DNA from: Isoptericola halalbus
GTDB taxonomy: Bacteria > Actinomycetota > Actinomycetes > Actinomycetales > Cellulomonadaceae
DNA: 64,000 nucleotides
NCBI GenBank assembly: GCA_009663185.1
Contig: VJZX01000011.1
Coordinates: forward strand, 1-64,000
Reading direction: 5' to 3'
Shown: positions 1 to 8,752 of the stretch, piece after piece
Layout of the letters: the number at the start of each line of letters is the position of its first letter
Position numbering within the stretch: position 1 is the first letter of the stretch
Position numbers and translations under genes: made by a program
Notes under the pieces: model-generated
What the model saw: only the letters and a program-made list of their open reading frames with translations
Databases searched by the model: none
What the model was told of the DNA's origin: nothing

Positions 1-3000
1 GCGAGGCGGCAGCCGCGGGCGGCGGCACCTGGCCGAGCGACGCGAGGGGGACCTCCGCGACGGCCGGGGCGTCGAACGCGGAGATCCGGGCAGGCCCGAC
101 GGGCGCGGGCGGCGCCGGGGTGCCGGCGTCGGGCACGGACGGGCTCGCCGCCGAGCTCTCCGTCGACGCGGGCTGACCGTCGGCGGCCGGCTTGCGGCCG
201 AACAGACCGCGCTTGCGGTTCGCGTTGGCGGCCTCCCGCGTCGCGCGCCGCGTCGGCAGGTCCGACATCAGATCCTCGAACGCAGGCAGCGACTCGAACG
301 CCGAGCCCTCGGCCTGTACCGGAGCAGGCTCGGCCGAGTCCGCCGCGGTCGGCTCTCCCAGCGCGTGCTCGGCGGGCAGGGGCTGCAGGGACTGCTCCGG
401 CGCGAGCGGGGCTCCCGACGTGGGCGCCCAGGCCGACGGCGCCGGAGCGGAGGCCCGCTCCGGCGGGGCTGCCGGAGACCAGTCGGACTCCGCAGGCGTC
501 TGGTCCCAGGCGGACGCCGCCCGGGCTGGCTCCCAGGCGGACGCCGCGGGAGTGGGCTCCCATGACGATGCGGGAGTGGGCTCCCATGACGACGCGGCCG
601 GGGCGGGAGCCCAGGCCGGCTCGGCCGGGGCCGGCGTCGGGTCGGCGGCAGGCGTCCACGCGGACTCGCCGAGGCTGCCGGTGGCCACGCGCGGCTCGGC
701 CGCCGGCTCGAACGGCGCCACCGCCGGCTCCTCCCCAACGGGCGTCGGCTCCGCCCGAGCCTCGTGCGGCCGGCCGAGCGCGTCCGGCAGCGAGGCCGGG
801 TCCTCGGTCAGGGCGTCGAGCTGGAGCGTGGTCTCGTTGTCGGAGGTGTCGAGCGCATCCATCGACCGGAAGCTCGAGAACAGCGCCGTGCGCTGGTCGA
901 CGCCTACCGCGGGCGCGGAGACCGGCTCCGGCTCGACCGGCGCCAAAGGCATCTCGGAGAGCGCGCGGGCACGGCTCGGCAGGGACGAGCCGTGCCCGGC
1001 GACCTCGCTCGGCGGCGTCCATGCCTCGTCGGTCGCGTCCTCGGAGAAGTCGGGCAGCTCCGGCGCCTGGAGCGTGGGCAGCACGATCGACCCGGAGTCG
1101 GGCGCGGGCTCGTTGCGGCGACGGCGGGGCATGCCCGTCGACGTCGTGCCGTCGGTGAGGGCGTCAAGGTCGACGGGCACGGCCGCGGGCGCCTCGGGCT
1201 CGGTGGGCGCGGAGGAGAATCCGGACGCCGCCGACGCGGCGGGCGCGGTCGGGAGTGGCGCCGTCCTGGGCTCGGAGAAGCTGACGGGCTCGGGCGAGCG
1301 AGAAGGCTGCGGGACCGCAGGAGCGGCACCTGTCGCGGGCACGGTCGCCGGTGCCGGGCCGGCGATCACCGAGCTCCGCTCGGGCGCGCGCTGCGTCAGG
1401 CTCGCCGCGGCCGCCTGCGTCGAGGCCTCGAGCGGGTCGGTCGGCTGCGGGAGCGGCACGGCGTTGTCGGGCAGGAACAGCGCGGTGGGGAACAGGACCG
1501 TGGCGACCGTGCCCTCGCCGTTCTCGCCCGTCGCGAAGTGGACGGCCGCGCCGAGCCGGTCGGCGAGACGCCCGACGACGAAGAGGCCGAGGCGCTGGGC
1601 ACCGACCGCGTCGGAGGCCGCACGGCTTGCGACCTTCGTGTTGGCGTCGGCCAGCTCGTCGGACGTCATGCCCAGTCCGTGGTCGCGGACCACGACGACC
1701 ACGCCGCGCTCGTCCTGGCCGGTGCTGACCTCGACAGGCGTGTGCGGCTCGGAGAACATCGTCGCGTTCTCGAGAAGCTCAGCGAGCAGGTGCGCGGCGT
1801 TCAGGGCGTTGTGGCCGAGCATCAGCGGGTCGACGCGAAGGTCGAGGCGGACCCGGTCGTAGAGCTCGATCTCGGACGACGCGGTACGGATCACGTCGGA
1901 GACCGGCATCGGCTGGCGGACGCGGCGGCCGGAGTCGATCCCGGCGAGCACGAGGAGCGACTCCGCGTTGCGGCGCATACGGGTCGCCAGGTGGTCGAGC
2001 CGGAACAGGTTCGACAGCGTGCTCGGGTCCTCCTCCGAGCGCTCGAGCTCGTCGAGGAACGCCAGCTGGCGGTTGAGGAGGACCTGGTCGCGGCGGGCGA
2101 CGTTGACGAACATCTCCGCGATCGAGCCGCGCAGGGCGGCCTGCTCGCGCGCGACCTCCATGGTCGTCGCGTTGACGTCGTTGAACGCCGCGGCGAGGCG
2201 GCCGACCTCGTCACGCGACTCCACCGGGATCTGCACGAGCCCGACCGACGGCGCCTGGCCGGGGACCGCCATCTGCTCGACCATCTGCGGGAGCCGCTCG
2301 CGGACCTGCGCGGTCGCGTGCGTCAGGCGGCGAAGCGGCACCACGATCCGGCGAGCGATGATCAACGCGAGGACGAACGAGAGGACCACGACGCCGAAGG
2401 CGGCGCCGGCGGTGAGGGCCAGGCGCTCCCACGAGTCGTCGGCGAGGCCCCTCGCGTAGGTCTCGGTGGCGTCCCGGATCTCGTCGCGCACGGGCCGGGT
2501 CTTCTCGACCCACTCGTTCGAGAGGGTCGACCACTGCCGGGCGACGGCCGGCTCGACGAACTCGAAGTTGCTCGTCAGTACGGCCTCGCGGATGACGCCG
2601 AAGTCACCCGAGAACGACGGCACGAAGGCGTAGCCGGGGAGGCGATCGAGCGCGCGCTGCGCGCTCGACCGGAGGCTGTCGGACTCGCTGATGAGGGACA
2701 GCGTGCGCAGGAGCGTGTCGTTGTCGGCCTCCTGGCCGGCGACGAGCCTGCCGAGGACGTAGCCGACGTACGGGCGCTCCTCGGTGTTGCTCAGCAGCAC
2801 CTCGTCGATGGCGACGTAGGCGTTGATGCGCAGGGCGAGGTCACGGTCGCCCGTCGTCGCGGCGAGCACACGCGGCAGCTCGAGCGCGTTCTGGATCAGC
2901 TCGTTGTACCGGTCGGTGGCCTCGGCCACCGGGACCACGCCCTGGGCCACCTGGGCCTGCAGCCGGTCGACCGGGCCGCGGTCGTTGATCGTGCGCCGGA

Positions 3001-3343
3001 CGGACGCGCCCACCGTGGCGTCGAGCGCGTCCGTCTCCAGCGTCTGAAGGATCGCGTCGCGCGCGTCGAGGGCGGCGTCGGTCTCCGCCTGGGCCTCCTC
3101 GAGCTGACCCTTCGAGCCGGGGATCCCGAGCGAGACTGCGATGTTGAGCGCGCGCTCGGCGGCGAACGCCGTGCCCGCACGGTCTTGGGCCTCGAGGCTC
3201 GCGATGAGATCCGACGTCTGCTGCGCCTTGCGCATGTCCTGGTAGGAGGACCAGGAGATCCAGACCGCCACCATGGCAAGGACGAAGATCGGCACGGCGA
3301 GTGTCGCAAGGATCTTCCCGCGAACGCCCAACCTGCGGAGCAT
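1..3343 (-). CDS. Nitrate/nitrite-sensing-type histidine kinase, C-terminus cut by window edge
   Basis: This is a membrane sensor kinase read leftward; the frame is open to base 1, so at least 1114 residues are present and the C-terminus lies outside. An N-terminal membrane segment (about 8-30) is followed by a helical periplasmic region resembling the NIT domain, a second membrane segment (about 320-340), a HAMP linker, and a HATPase_c domain near 500-610 whose N-box reads LLENATMFSEP. From about 615 on, the protein is an Ala/Pro/Ser-rich tail of 500 or more residues. The start is ATG at 3343 with a GAGAGAGG Shine-Dalgarno just upstream. Kinases of this build usually head actinobacterial conservons (roadblock/LC7, DUF742 and Ras-like GTPase genes), so those are expected just outside the left edge; that is inference. 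I did not locate a convincing H-box, which fits the atypical kinases of these loci. Confidence 0.85.
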   Translation of the reverse strand, partial: MLRRLGVRGKILATLAVPIFVLAMVAVWISWSSYQDMRKAQQTSDLIASLEAQDRAGTAFAAERALNIAVSLGIPGSKGQLEEAQAETDAALDARDAILQTLETDALDATVGASVRRTINDRGPVDRLQAQVAQGVVPVAEATDRYNELIQNALELPRVLAATTGDRDLALRINAYVAIDEVLLSNTEERPYVGYVLGRLVAGQEADNDTLLRTLSLISESDSLRSSAQRALDRLPGYAFVPSFSGDFGVIREAVLTSNFEFVEPAVARQWSTLSNEWVEKTRPVRDEIRDATETYARGLADDSWERLALTAGAAFGVVVLSFVLALIIARRIVVPLRRLTHATAQVRERLPQMVEQMAVPGQAPSVGLVQIPVESRDEVGRLAAAFNDVNATTMEVAREQAALRGSIAEMFVNVARRDQVLLNRQLAFLDELERSEEDPSTLSNLFRLDHLATRMRRNAESLLVLAGIDSGRRVRQPMPVSDVIRTASSEIELYDRVRLDLRVDPLMLGHNALNAAHLLAELLENATMFSEPHTPVEVSTGQDERGVVVVVRDHGLGMTSDELADANTKVASRAASDAVGAQRLGLFVVGRLADRLGAAVHFATGENGEGTVATVLFPTALFLPDNAVPLPQPTDPLEASTQAAAASLTQRAPERSSVIAGPAPATVPATGAAPAVPQPSRSPEPVSFSEPRTAPLPTAPAASAASGFSSAPTEPEAPAAVPVDLDALTDGTTSTGMPRRRRNEPAPDSGSIVLPTLQAPELPDFSEDATDEAWTPPSEVAGHGSSLPSRARALSEMPLAPVEPEPVSAPAVGVDQRTALFSSFRSMDALDTSDNETTLQLDALTEDPASLPDALGRPHEARAEPTPVGEEPAVAPFEPAAEPRVATGSLGESAWTPAADPTPAPAEPAWAPAPAASSWEPTPASSWEPTPAASAWEPARAASAWDQTPAESDWSPAAPPERASAPAPSAWAPTSGAPLAPEQSLQPLPAEHALGEPTAADSAEPAPVQAEGSAFESLPAFEDLMSDLPTRRATREAANANRKRGLFGRKPAADGQPASTESSAASPSVPDAGTPAPPAPVGPARISAFDAPAVAEVPLASLGQVPPPAAAAS
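478..640 (-). repeat. Trp-centred peptide repeats in the kinase tail
   Basis: Within the kinase tail the encoded protein carries about six or seven imperfect repeats of 8-10 residues, each built around Trp with nearby Pro and Ala (forms such as SSWEPTPA and SAWEPARA). Two neighbouring units are nearly identical at DNA level (about 557-600), which suggests recent slippage. The limits given are approximate. Confidence 0.7.
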
Positions 3344-3488
3344 CGGTACCTCTCTCCATCACTGTTCGGTCAGAGGCTGCACCGAGCATCGCTCCAGCGC
3401 GGCCCCCGATGAGTGCCGGACACCCCGGGAGGCCTGCCTTCGCGCCGCTCGGAGTGCCGGGAGAGGCGCACGGGTAGGCTCCACCGGT

Positions 3489-4466
3489 GTGCGAGCGGTC
3501 ACGATATCGGCACCAGGCACTTCAAGGAAACTCGCCCTATCCCAGGTGAACCTGCGCGAACCGGGCGCAGGCGAGGTGACGATCGATGTCGTCGCGTCGG
3601 GCGTGAACCGCGCTGACCTGCTGCAACGTGCCGGTCAGTATCCGCCGCCGCCCGGCGCGCCCGACTGGCCGGGCCTCGAAGTCTCCGGTGTGGTATTGGC
3701 TGTCGGGCCCGGCGTGTCCTCCCGGCGTGTCGGCGAACCTGTGGTTGCGCTGCTCGAAGGAGGCGGCTATGCCGAGCAGGTCGTGGTCCGCGAGACCCAG
3801 GTGCTGCCGGCGCCGGACGGTGTCGACCTCGTCGATGCCGCAGCCCTCCCGGAGGCGGCGTGCACGGCATGGAGCAACCTCGTGGACACGGCGGGCCTGA
3901 GGGCCGGTGAGTGGGTCCTCGTCCACGGCGGCTCGGGCGGCGTGGGCACGATCGCGGTCCAGCTCGCCGCCGCGCTCGGGGCGCACGTCGTCGCGACCGC
4001 CGGCGGTGCGGAGCGGGCCGCCCGCTGCGTCGAGCTGGGCGCGGTAGCGGGCCTGGACCACCGTCACGACGACTTCGTCGCCGGCGTGAGGTCCGCGTCC
4101 GCGGGCCACGGCGCGGACGTCGTGCTCGACGTCGTCGGCGCCAAGTACCTTCCCGACAACGTGCGCGTGCTGGCGCCGGGCGGACGGCTCGTCGTCATCG
4201 GACTGCAGAAGGGGCGGCGGGGAGAGCTCGATCTCGGTGCGCTCATGGCAAAGCGTGCACTGGTCACGGGGACGACGCTGCGTTCGCGCACGCCCGAGGA
4301 GAAGGCCGCGATCGTCGCGGCCGTCGGCGAGAAGGTGTGGCCGCTCGTCGCCGACGGCAGCGTGCGACCGGTCGTCCACGCGCGCCTGCCCCTCGCCGAG
4401 GCGGAGGCCGCACACGACATGCTCTCGACGGGCGAGGCGTTCGGCAAGGTCCTGCTGCTGCCCTGA
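3489..4466 (+). CDS. NAD(P)H:quinone oxidoreductase, zinc-independent MDR family
   Basis: The product is 325 residues, the usual size for the QOR/PIG3 branch of medium-chain dehydrogenases, which reduce quinones with NADPH in the cytoplasm. The N-terminal GroES-like domain contains the family motif around GVNRADLLQRAGQYPPPPG (about 38-56). The Rossmann fold shows VHGGSGGVGTIAVQLA at 145-160. Catalytic-zinc ligands are absent, as in QOR. A longer frame begins at 3273, but it runs through the kinase promoter. GTG at 3489 is preferred because TAGGCT at 3475-3480 lies 8 nt before it and no Shine-Dalgarno is present, suggesting a leaderless message. It is divergent from the kinase. The substrate is unknown. 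Confidence 0.88.
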   Translation: MRAVTISAPGTSRKLALSQVNLREPGAGEVTIDVVASGVNRADLLQRAGQYPPPPGAPDWPGLEVSGVVLAVGPGVSSRRVGEPVVALLEGGGYAEQVVVRETQVLPAPDGVDLVDAAALPEAACTAWSNLVDTAGLRAGEWVLVHGGSGGVGTIAVQLAAALGAHVVATAGGAERAARCVELGAVAGLDHRHDDFVAGVRSASAGHGADVVLDVVGAKYLPDNVRVLAPGGRLVVIGLQKGRRGELDLGALMAKRALVTGTTLRSRTPEEKAAIVAAVGEKVWPLVADGSVRPVVHARLPLAEAEAAHDMLSTGEAFGKVLLLP

Positions 4467-4498
4467 CGCGGGGCGCCGGGCTACGACAGACTGATGCC

Positions 4499-5128
4499 AT
4501 GACGGACCCCGACGCGAGCACCCCCGACGAGACGATCCAGGCAGGCGAGCCCGGCGACGACGTGTCAGACGCATCCGTCGACCCGGCGACGGAACCCGAC
4601 CACGCCCGGGTGGTCCACCCCGACGGCACCGAGGTCCCTGTGGAGGCCGACGACGCGATCGAGGACGACGAGGACACCTCGCGCATCGAGGAGCCCGCCA
4701 AGGTCATGCGCATCGGCGGCATGATCAAGCGACTCTTGGACGAGGTGCGCGACGCCCCGCTCGACGAGGCCGCACGGACGCGCCTGGCCGAGATCCACGA
4801 GCGCTCGATCCGCGAGCTCGAGGACGGGCTCTCCGACGACCTCGTGGAGGAGCTGCACCGCATCACCCTGCCTTTCACCGACGACGTCGCTCCCTCCGAC
4901 GCCGAGCTCCGCGTCGCGCAGGCCCAGCTCGTGGGGTGGCTCGAGGGGCTCTTCCACGGCATCCAGACCGCGCTCGTCGCGCAGCAGATGGCCGCACAGG
5001 CCCAGCTGTCGCAGATGCGCCGGCAGCTGCCGCCGGGTACGCATCCCGCACCGTTCGGTCCCGGCCACGGCCACCCCCACGAGCACCGTCCCGAGGACGG
5101 GCGGCCCTCCCCCGGTCAGTACCTCTGA
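4499..5128 (+). CDS. bpa: Bacterial proteasome activator Bpa/PafE (DUF2587)
   Basis: This 209-residue protein matches the ATP-independent proteasome activator of Actinobacteria (Rv3780 family). The N-terminal 65 residues are acidic and probably disordered. The core at about 66-180 has the family signature, including EEPAKVMRIGGMIKRLL, LPFTDDVAPSDAELR and AQAQLVGWLEGLFHGIQ, all helical. The C-terminus ends in GQYL, the tetrapeptide by which Bpa docks into the 20S alpha-ring. Bpa rings feed unfolded proteins to the proteasome without ATP, so 20S core genes are expected elsewhere in this genome. A CAGACT element at 4487-4492 lies 6 nt before the ATG, suggesting leaderless expression. A Gly/His/Pro linker (about 180-205) precedes the docking tail. 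Confidence 0.93.
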   Translation: MTDPDASTPDETIQAGEPGDDVSDASVDPATEPDHARVVHPDGTEVPVEADDAIEDDEDTSRIEEPAKVMRIGGMIKRLLDEVRDAPLDEAARTRLAEIHERSIRELEDGLSDDLVEELHRITLPFTDDVAPSDAELRVAQAQLVGWLEGLFHGIQTALVAQQMAAQAQLSQMRRQLPPGTHPAPFGPGHGHPHEHRPEDGRPSPGQYL

Positions 5129-5167
5129 CGCCGGGACCGCGCGGTCAGCGAGCGCCTGGGCAGCCCG

Positions 5168-6067
5168 CTACTTCGCGGTCGCGGTCATCGCGATCGCCCC
5201 GGAGACCAGCGCGAGCCCGACGAGCTCGGGCCAGGTCGGGACCTGCGCCAGCACGACCGCGCCCACGACGACGGCGGTGGCCGGCAGCAGCGCGAGGAGC
5301 ACGGAGAACGTCGCCGTGCCGACGCGGCGCAGCACGACCTGGTCGAGCACGTAGGGGATGGCCGACGAGCACACCGCGACGACCAGCAGGAACGCGAGCA
5401 GGCCGGCGTCGGGCACGACCGTGACCACCGAGGCACCGAAGAACGGCGCGAACGCGACCGCGCCCGCGAGCATGCCGACGGCGAGCCCGTCGATCCCCGC
5501 ACCGGCACCCGCGACGCGCTTGCCGAGGAGGATGTAGCCCGCCCAGCAGGCCGCTGCGGCCAGGATCGCCGCGAGCCCCACCACGACGTCGCCGCGGTCG
5601 AGGTCCGACTGCAGCGTGATCCCCGCGAGCAGCACGACGCCGGCGGCCGCGACGACGATCGCGCCCCGCTCGCGCCAGCCGCGGCCCGTGACCGCCGCGA
5701 CGGCGACAGGCCCGCAGAACTCGATCGCCACCGCCACGCCGAGGGGCAGATGGTCGATGCCGATGTAGAAGGCGATGTTCATCGCCGCCAGCACGACGCC
5801 GAACAGTGCGGCCCAGGCGAGGTCGCGGCGCGTCCAGGTCCGGCGCCACGGGCGCCGCCACGCCAGGAGCACGACGGCGGCGAGCACGATGCGCCACCAG
5901 CTCACCGTGGGCGCACCGAGCCTCTCGAAGAGCCCGACGGCGACCGCGGCGCCCAGGTAGAGCGTCAGTCCCGAGACGACGAAGAGTGCCGGCGCGGGCA
6001 CGCGGTCGAGCGCCCCGGGAGCGACGGCGGGCGGGCTCGGAGGAGGCGTGGCGGGCGCGGATGACAC
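5168..6067 (-). CDS. rhtA: EamA/DMT-family exporter, RhtA-like
   Basis: A 299-residue integral membrane protein with about ten predicted helices and two EamA repeats. It resembles E. coli RhtA, the threonine/homoserine exporter: both have the stretch AMNIAFYIGIDHLPLGVAVAIEF-like (GMNYLFYLSIQTVPLG in RhtA) with a strongly conserved EFxGPxAVA. A Pro-rich cytoplasmic N-terminus of about 25 residues precedes helix 1. The start is GTG at 6067; on the coding strand TAGGCT (6079-6074) lies exactly 6 nt upstream, so the mRNA is probably leaderless. It converges on bpa with a 39-bp gap. The amino-acid substrate is inferred from similarity only. Confidence 0.82.
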   Translation of the reverse strand: MSSAPATPPPSPPAVAPGALDRVPAPALFVVSGLTLYLGAAVAVGLFERLGAPTVSWWRIVLAAVVLLAWRRPWRRTWTRRDLAWAALFGVVLAAMNIAFYIGIDHLPLGVAVAIEFCGPVAVAAVTGRGWRERGAIVVAAAGVVLLAGITLQSDLDRGDVVVGLAAILAAAACWAGYILLGKRVAGAGAGIDGLAVGMLAGAVAFAPFFGASVVTVVPDAGLLAFLLVVAVCSSAIPYVLDQVVLRRVGTATFSVLLALLPATAVVVGAVVLAQVPTWPELVGLALVSGAIAMTATAK

Positions 6068-6228
6068 GCGGGGAGCCTACGCCGCAGGCTCGTGAGGCGG
6101 CGGACGAACAGACCCGGCCCGAGCGATGTGAAGAAACGGTCGACAAATGCTGGACGCGGGGTGAGCGGTCCTCTACTGTCCGAGCGGCGGCCGGGTGTCT
6201 CCGGCCCGATCACACGACAAGCGAGGTC

Positions 6229-6654
6229 ATGATGAGTTTCACGGACGCGATCAAGTCCGTCTTCCGCCAGTACGTCACCTTCTCCGGCCGCGCACGCCGC
6301 TCGGAGTTCTGGTACTGGGTCCTGTTCAGCGTTCTCGTCGGCGTCGTCCTGAGCGCCTTCGCCGGCGCCACCGGCGGCTTCCAGGTCGACCCCGCCACCG
6401 GGCTTCCCACCTATGGCGCCACCGGCATCCTGGCCAACCTGGTCTCCCTGGCGCTCTTCCTTCCGAGCCTCGCCGTGACCGTGCGCCGCCTGCACGACAC
6501 CGACCGCAGCGGCTTCTGGTGGTTCATCGGTCTGGTGCCGTTCGTCGGCGGGATCATCCTGATCGTCTTCACCGCCCTCGCCGGCACTCCCGGGCCGAAC
6601 CGCTTCGGGCCCGACCCGAAGGGTGTCGACGCGGCAGCGCCCGTCGGCGTCTGA
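6229..6654 (+). CDS. DUF805 membrane protein
   Basis: A 141-residue protein of the DUF805 (YhaH-like) family, function unknown. The N-terminus carries the family motif FSGRARRSEFWYWVLF, followed by about four membrane helices and the VRRLHDTDRSGFWWF signature; the C-terminus is a Gly/Pro/Asn-rich cytoplasmic tail. Two consecutive ATG codons (6229, 6232) are possible starts; a GAGG sits just upstream. A possible -10, TACTGT, lies near 6174. The 160 bp between this gene and rhtA hold both promoters and nothing else visible. A strong hairpin follows the stop codon. Confidence 0.85.
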   Translation: MMSFTDAIKSVFRQYVTFSGRARRSEFWYWVLFSVLVGVVLSAFAGATGGFQVDPATGLPTYGATGILANLVSLALFLPSLAVTVRRLHDTDRSGFWWFIGLVPFVGGIILIVFTALAGTPGPNRFGPDPKGVDAAAPVGV

Positions 6655-6668
6655 CGACCTCGCCACCA

Positions 6669-6709
6669 CACGACGGCGGCCCGAGCATCTCGCCCGGGCC
6701 GCCGTCGTG
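6669..6709. terminator. Bidirectional hairpin between convergent genes
   Basis: A perfect 15-bp inverted repeat (CACGACGGCGGCCCG at 6669-6683, complement at 6695-6709) with an 11-nt loop. It lies 14 bp after the DUF805 stop and 13 bp before the aglG stop, so it can end both convergent transcripts. It lacks a U-tract, as is usual for actinobacterial terminators. Confidence 0.85.
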
Positions 6710-6722
6710 CTGTACGGACTTC

Positions 6723-7682
6723 TCAGCCCTTGACCGAGCCGGCCAGGAGGCCGCGCACGAAGTACCGCTGCAGTGCGATGAACACCACGAGCGGCACGGC
6801 GAACGAGATGAACGCGCCAGCCGTGAGGACGTGCCAGTCGCCGCCGCGCGAGCCGGCCATCTCGGCGATGGCGACGGTGATCGGGCGGTAGGCCGGGCCG
6901 GTGAAGGTCAGACCCACGAGCAGGTCGTTCCAGACCCACAGGAACTGGAAGATCCCGAACGCCGCGATCGCCGGGACGAGCAGCGGCAGGAGCACCTGGA
7001 AGAAGATCTTCACGTGCCCCGCGCCGTCGACCCGCGCCGCCTCGACGAGCGACGGCGGGATGTCCTTCATGAAGTTGTGCAGCAGGAAGATCGCCAGCGG
7101 CAGCCCGAAGATCGTGTGGGACAGCCACACGGTCCAGAAGCTGCCGGCGACGCCCGCGCGGACGTAGTCGCTCAGCAGCGGGATCAGCGCGACCTGGAGC
7201 GGGACGATCTGCAGCGCGAACATGGAGACGAACAGGACGTTGCGTCCCCGGAACTCGATCCACGCGAACGCGTACGCGGCGAACAACGCCAAGGTGATCG
7301 GCATGACCACCGCTGGGATCGTGATCGCGAACGTGTTGACGAACGCCGACGAGAGGTTGGTGCCGCTGCCGTAGAGCGCCTGGTCGTAGTTGTCGGCAGT
7401 GAACTCGGCCTCGCCGTTGAACAGACCCGGGATGAGGGTCCACCAGCCGGACCGGCGGATGTCGATCTCGGGCCGGAACGACGTGACGAGCAGGCCGACC
7501 GACGGGATCGTCCACAGGACCGCGATGATGATCGCGGTGAACGAGGCCCACGGCGAGCTGAGCTTGCCCTTCGCCGCGATCGCGCGCTTCTCGAGGCGCG
7601 TCAGCTTGCGGGGCTGGGCCGCTGCCCTGTCCTCGACCGGCGTGGTCGCCACCACACCGCCGGGCGTCGGGGTGCTGGTCAT
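6723..7682 (-). CDS. aglG: ABC transporter permease, AglG/MalG type (alpha-glucoside uptake)
   Basis: A 319-residue inner-membrane permease of the carbohydrate uptake type 1 family. About six helices follow a cytoplasmic N-terminus; the EAA loop that contacts the ATPase is at about 214-240 (EAARVDGAG...). The C-terminus (AGSRGGDWHVLTAGAFISF, then ALQRYFVRGLLAGSVKG) closely matches AglG of the rhizobial alpha-glucoside transporter. ATG at 7682 overlaps the aglF stop in a TCAT/ATGA junction, indicating translational coupling. No ATP-binding subunit is encoded nearby, so a shared MsiK-like ATPase elsewhere is likely. Alpha-glucoside specificity is an inference from similarity. Confidence 0.88.
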   Translation of the reverse strand: MTSTPTPGGVVATTPVEDRAAAQPRKLTRLEKRAIAAKGKLSSPWASFTAIIIAVLWTIPSVGLLVTSFRPEIDIRRSGWWTLIPGLFNGEAEFTADNYDQALYGSGTNLSSAFVNTFAITIPAVVMPITLALFAAYAFAWIEFRGRNVLFVSMFALQIVPLQVALIPLLSDYVRAGVAGSFWTVWLSHTIFGLPLAIFLLHNFMKDIPPSLVEAARVDGAGHVKIFFQVLLPLLVPAIAAFGIFQFLWVWNDLLVGLTFTGPAYRPITVAIAEMAGSRGGDWHVLTAGAFISFAVPLVVFIALQRYFVRGLLAGSVKG

Positions 7683-8668
7683 CGGATCTCCTCCGTCTTG
7701 CGCATCTGCCGCACGTTGTACGCGATGATCGGCACCACCAGGATGAACAGGACGACGGCGAGCGCCGACGCCAGACCCTGGTTGTTCTGACGGAACGCCT
7801 GCGTGTAGAACTCGTTCGCGACGACGTCGGTCCCGAACTGGCCTCCGGTCATCGTTCGCACGACGTCGAAGACCTTGAGCGTGCCGATGGCGATCGTGGT
7901 CAGCACCACGACGAGCGCCGGCCGGATGGAGGGGACGGTGATGTACCGGAACATCCCGGCTCCGTGCAGGCCGTCGAGCCGGGCGGCCTCGATGATGTCG
8001 TCCGGGATGGCCTTGATCGCCGCCGAGAGGACCGTCATCGCGAAACCGGTCTGGATCCAGACCATGACGACGATGAGGAACCCGGTGTTCCAGGGCTGGT
8101 TGATGAGGAACTGCTGCGGCTGCAGGCCCAGCCACACGAGAACCTGGTTGAGCAGGCCCGTCTGCCGGACCCCCGGCTGGTCGGGGCGGAACTCGTAGAC
8201 GAACTTCCAGATGATCGACGCGCCGACCATCGAGATGGCCAGCGGCACGAACACGAGCGACTTGGCGAGCCGCTCGTACCGTGTCCGGTCGACGAGCACC
8301 GCGTAAATCAGACCGATCATCGTGCTCGCGGCCGGCACCAGGATCACCCACACTGCGGTGATGATGAGCACCTGCTGGAACTGCGGCGTCGTGAAGGCCG
8401 TGACGTAGTTGTCGAGTGCCACGAACTCGTTCCCGCGCCGGTCGAAGAACGAGTTCTTGATCGTGATGATGCCAGGCCGGATCAGTCCGTAGGCGATGAG
8501 AAGGACCGCCGGGCCGGCGAACGCCAGTGCGACCACCCATGCCGGGATCCTCTTGGGGCGGTCCACCAGGAACAGCAGGGCGCCCATGATGACGGCGAAG
8601 AGAAGGACGCCCACCACCATGAGCATGAGCTTCTCGGCCGTGTTGTCAGGCTCGATCAACCAGGTCAC
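7679..8668 (-). CDS. aglF: ABC transporter permease, AglF/MalF type
   Basis: A 329-residue permease partner of aglG. It has an extra N-terminal helix pair (about 15-60), then the transport domain with the EAA loop at about 227-250 (EAARLDGLHGAGMF). Segments such as VFVPLAISMVGASIIWKFVYEFR and VWIQTGFAMTVLSAA are characteristic of AglF-type permeases. The start is GTG at 8668 with a full AAAGGAGG Shine-Dalgarno 6 nt upstream. It overlaps aglG by 4 bp and follows the binding-protein gene after an 84-bp gap that holds a strong hairpin. Confidence 0.88.
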   Translation of the reverse strand: MTWLIEPDNTAEKLMLMVVGVLLFAVIMGALLFLVDRPKRIPAWVVALAFAGPAVLLIAYGLIRPGIITIKNSFFDRRGNEFVALDNYVTAFTTPQFQQVLIITAVWVILVPAASTMIGLIYAVLVDRTRYERLAKSLVFVPLAISMVGASIIWKFVYEFRPDQPGVRQTGLLNQVLVWLGLQPQQFLINQPWNTGFLIVVMVWIQTGFAMTVLSAAIKAIPDDIIEAARLDGLHGAGMFRYITVPSIRPALVVVLTTIAIGTLKVFDVVRTMTGGQFGTDVVANEFYTQAFRQNNQGLASALAVVLFILVVPIIAYNVRQMRKTEEIR

Positions 8669-8701
8669 CGATGACCTCCTTTGGCAACGACGAAGACCGG
8701 A

Positions 8702-8739
8702 GCCGTCGGGTCCGCGGCGTCCGCCGCGGACCCGACGGC
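8702..8739 (-). terminator. Intercistronic hairpin between aglE and aglF
   Basis: A perfect 16-bp inverted repeat (GCCGTCGGGTCCGCGG at 8702-8717, complement at 8724-8739) with a 6-nt loop sits in the aglE-aglF gap, just upstream of the aglF ribosome binding site. In binding-protein transporter operons such a stem partly terminates or protects the upstream message so that more binding protein than permease is made. That role is inferred here. Confidence 0.75.
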
Positions 8740-8752
8740 CCGGCCATGGTGG

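Noticed and set aside
192-1862. A 556-residue Ser/Ala/Gly-rich frame on the plus strand
   Set aside because: It lies opposite the kinase tail and HATPase domain, whose frame has recognisable motifs; the plus-strand product is low-complexity.
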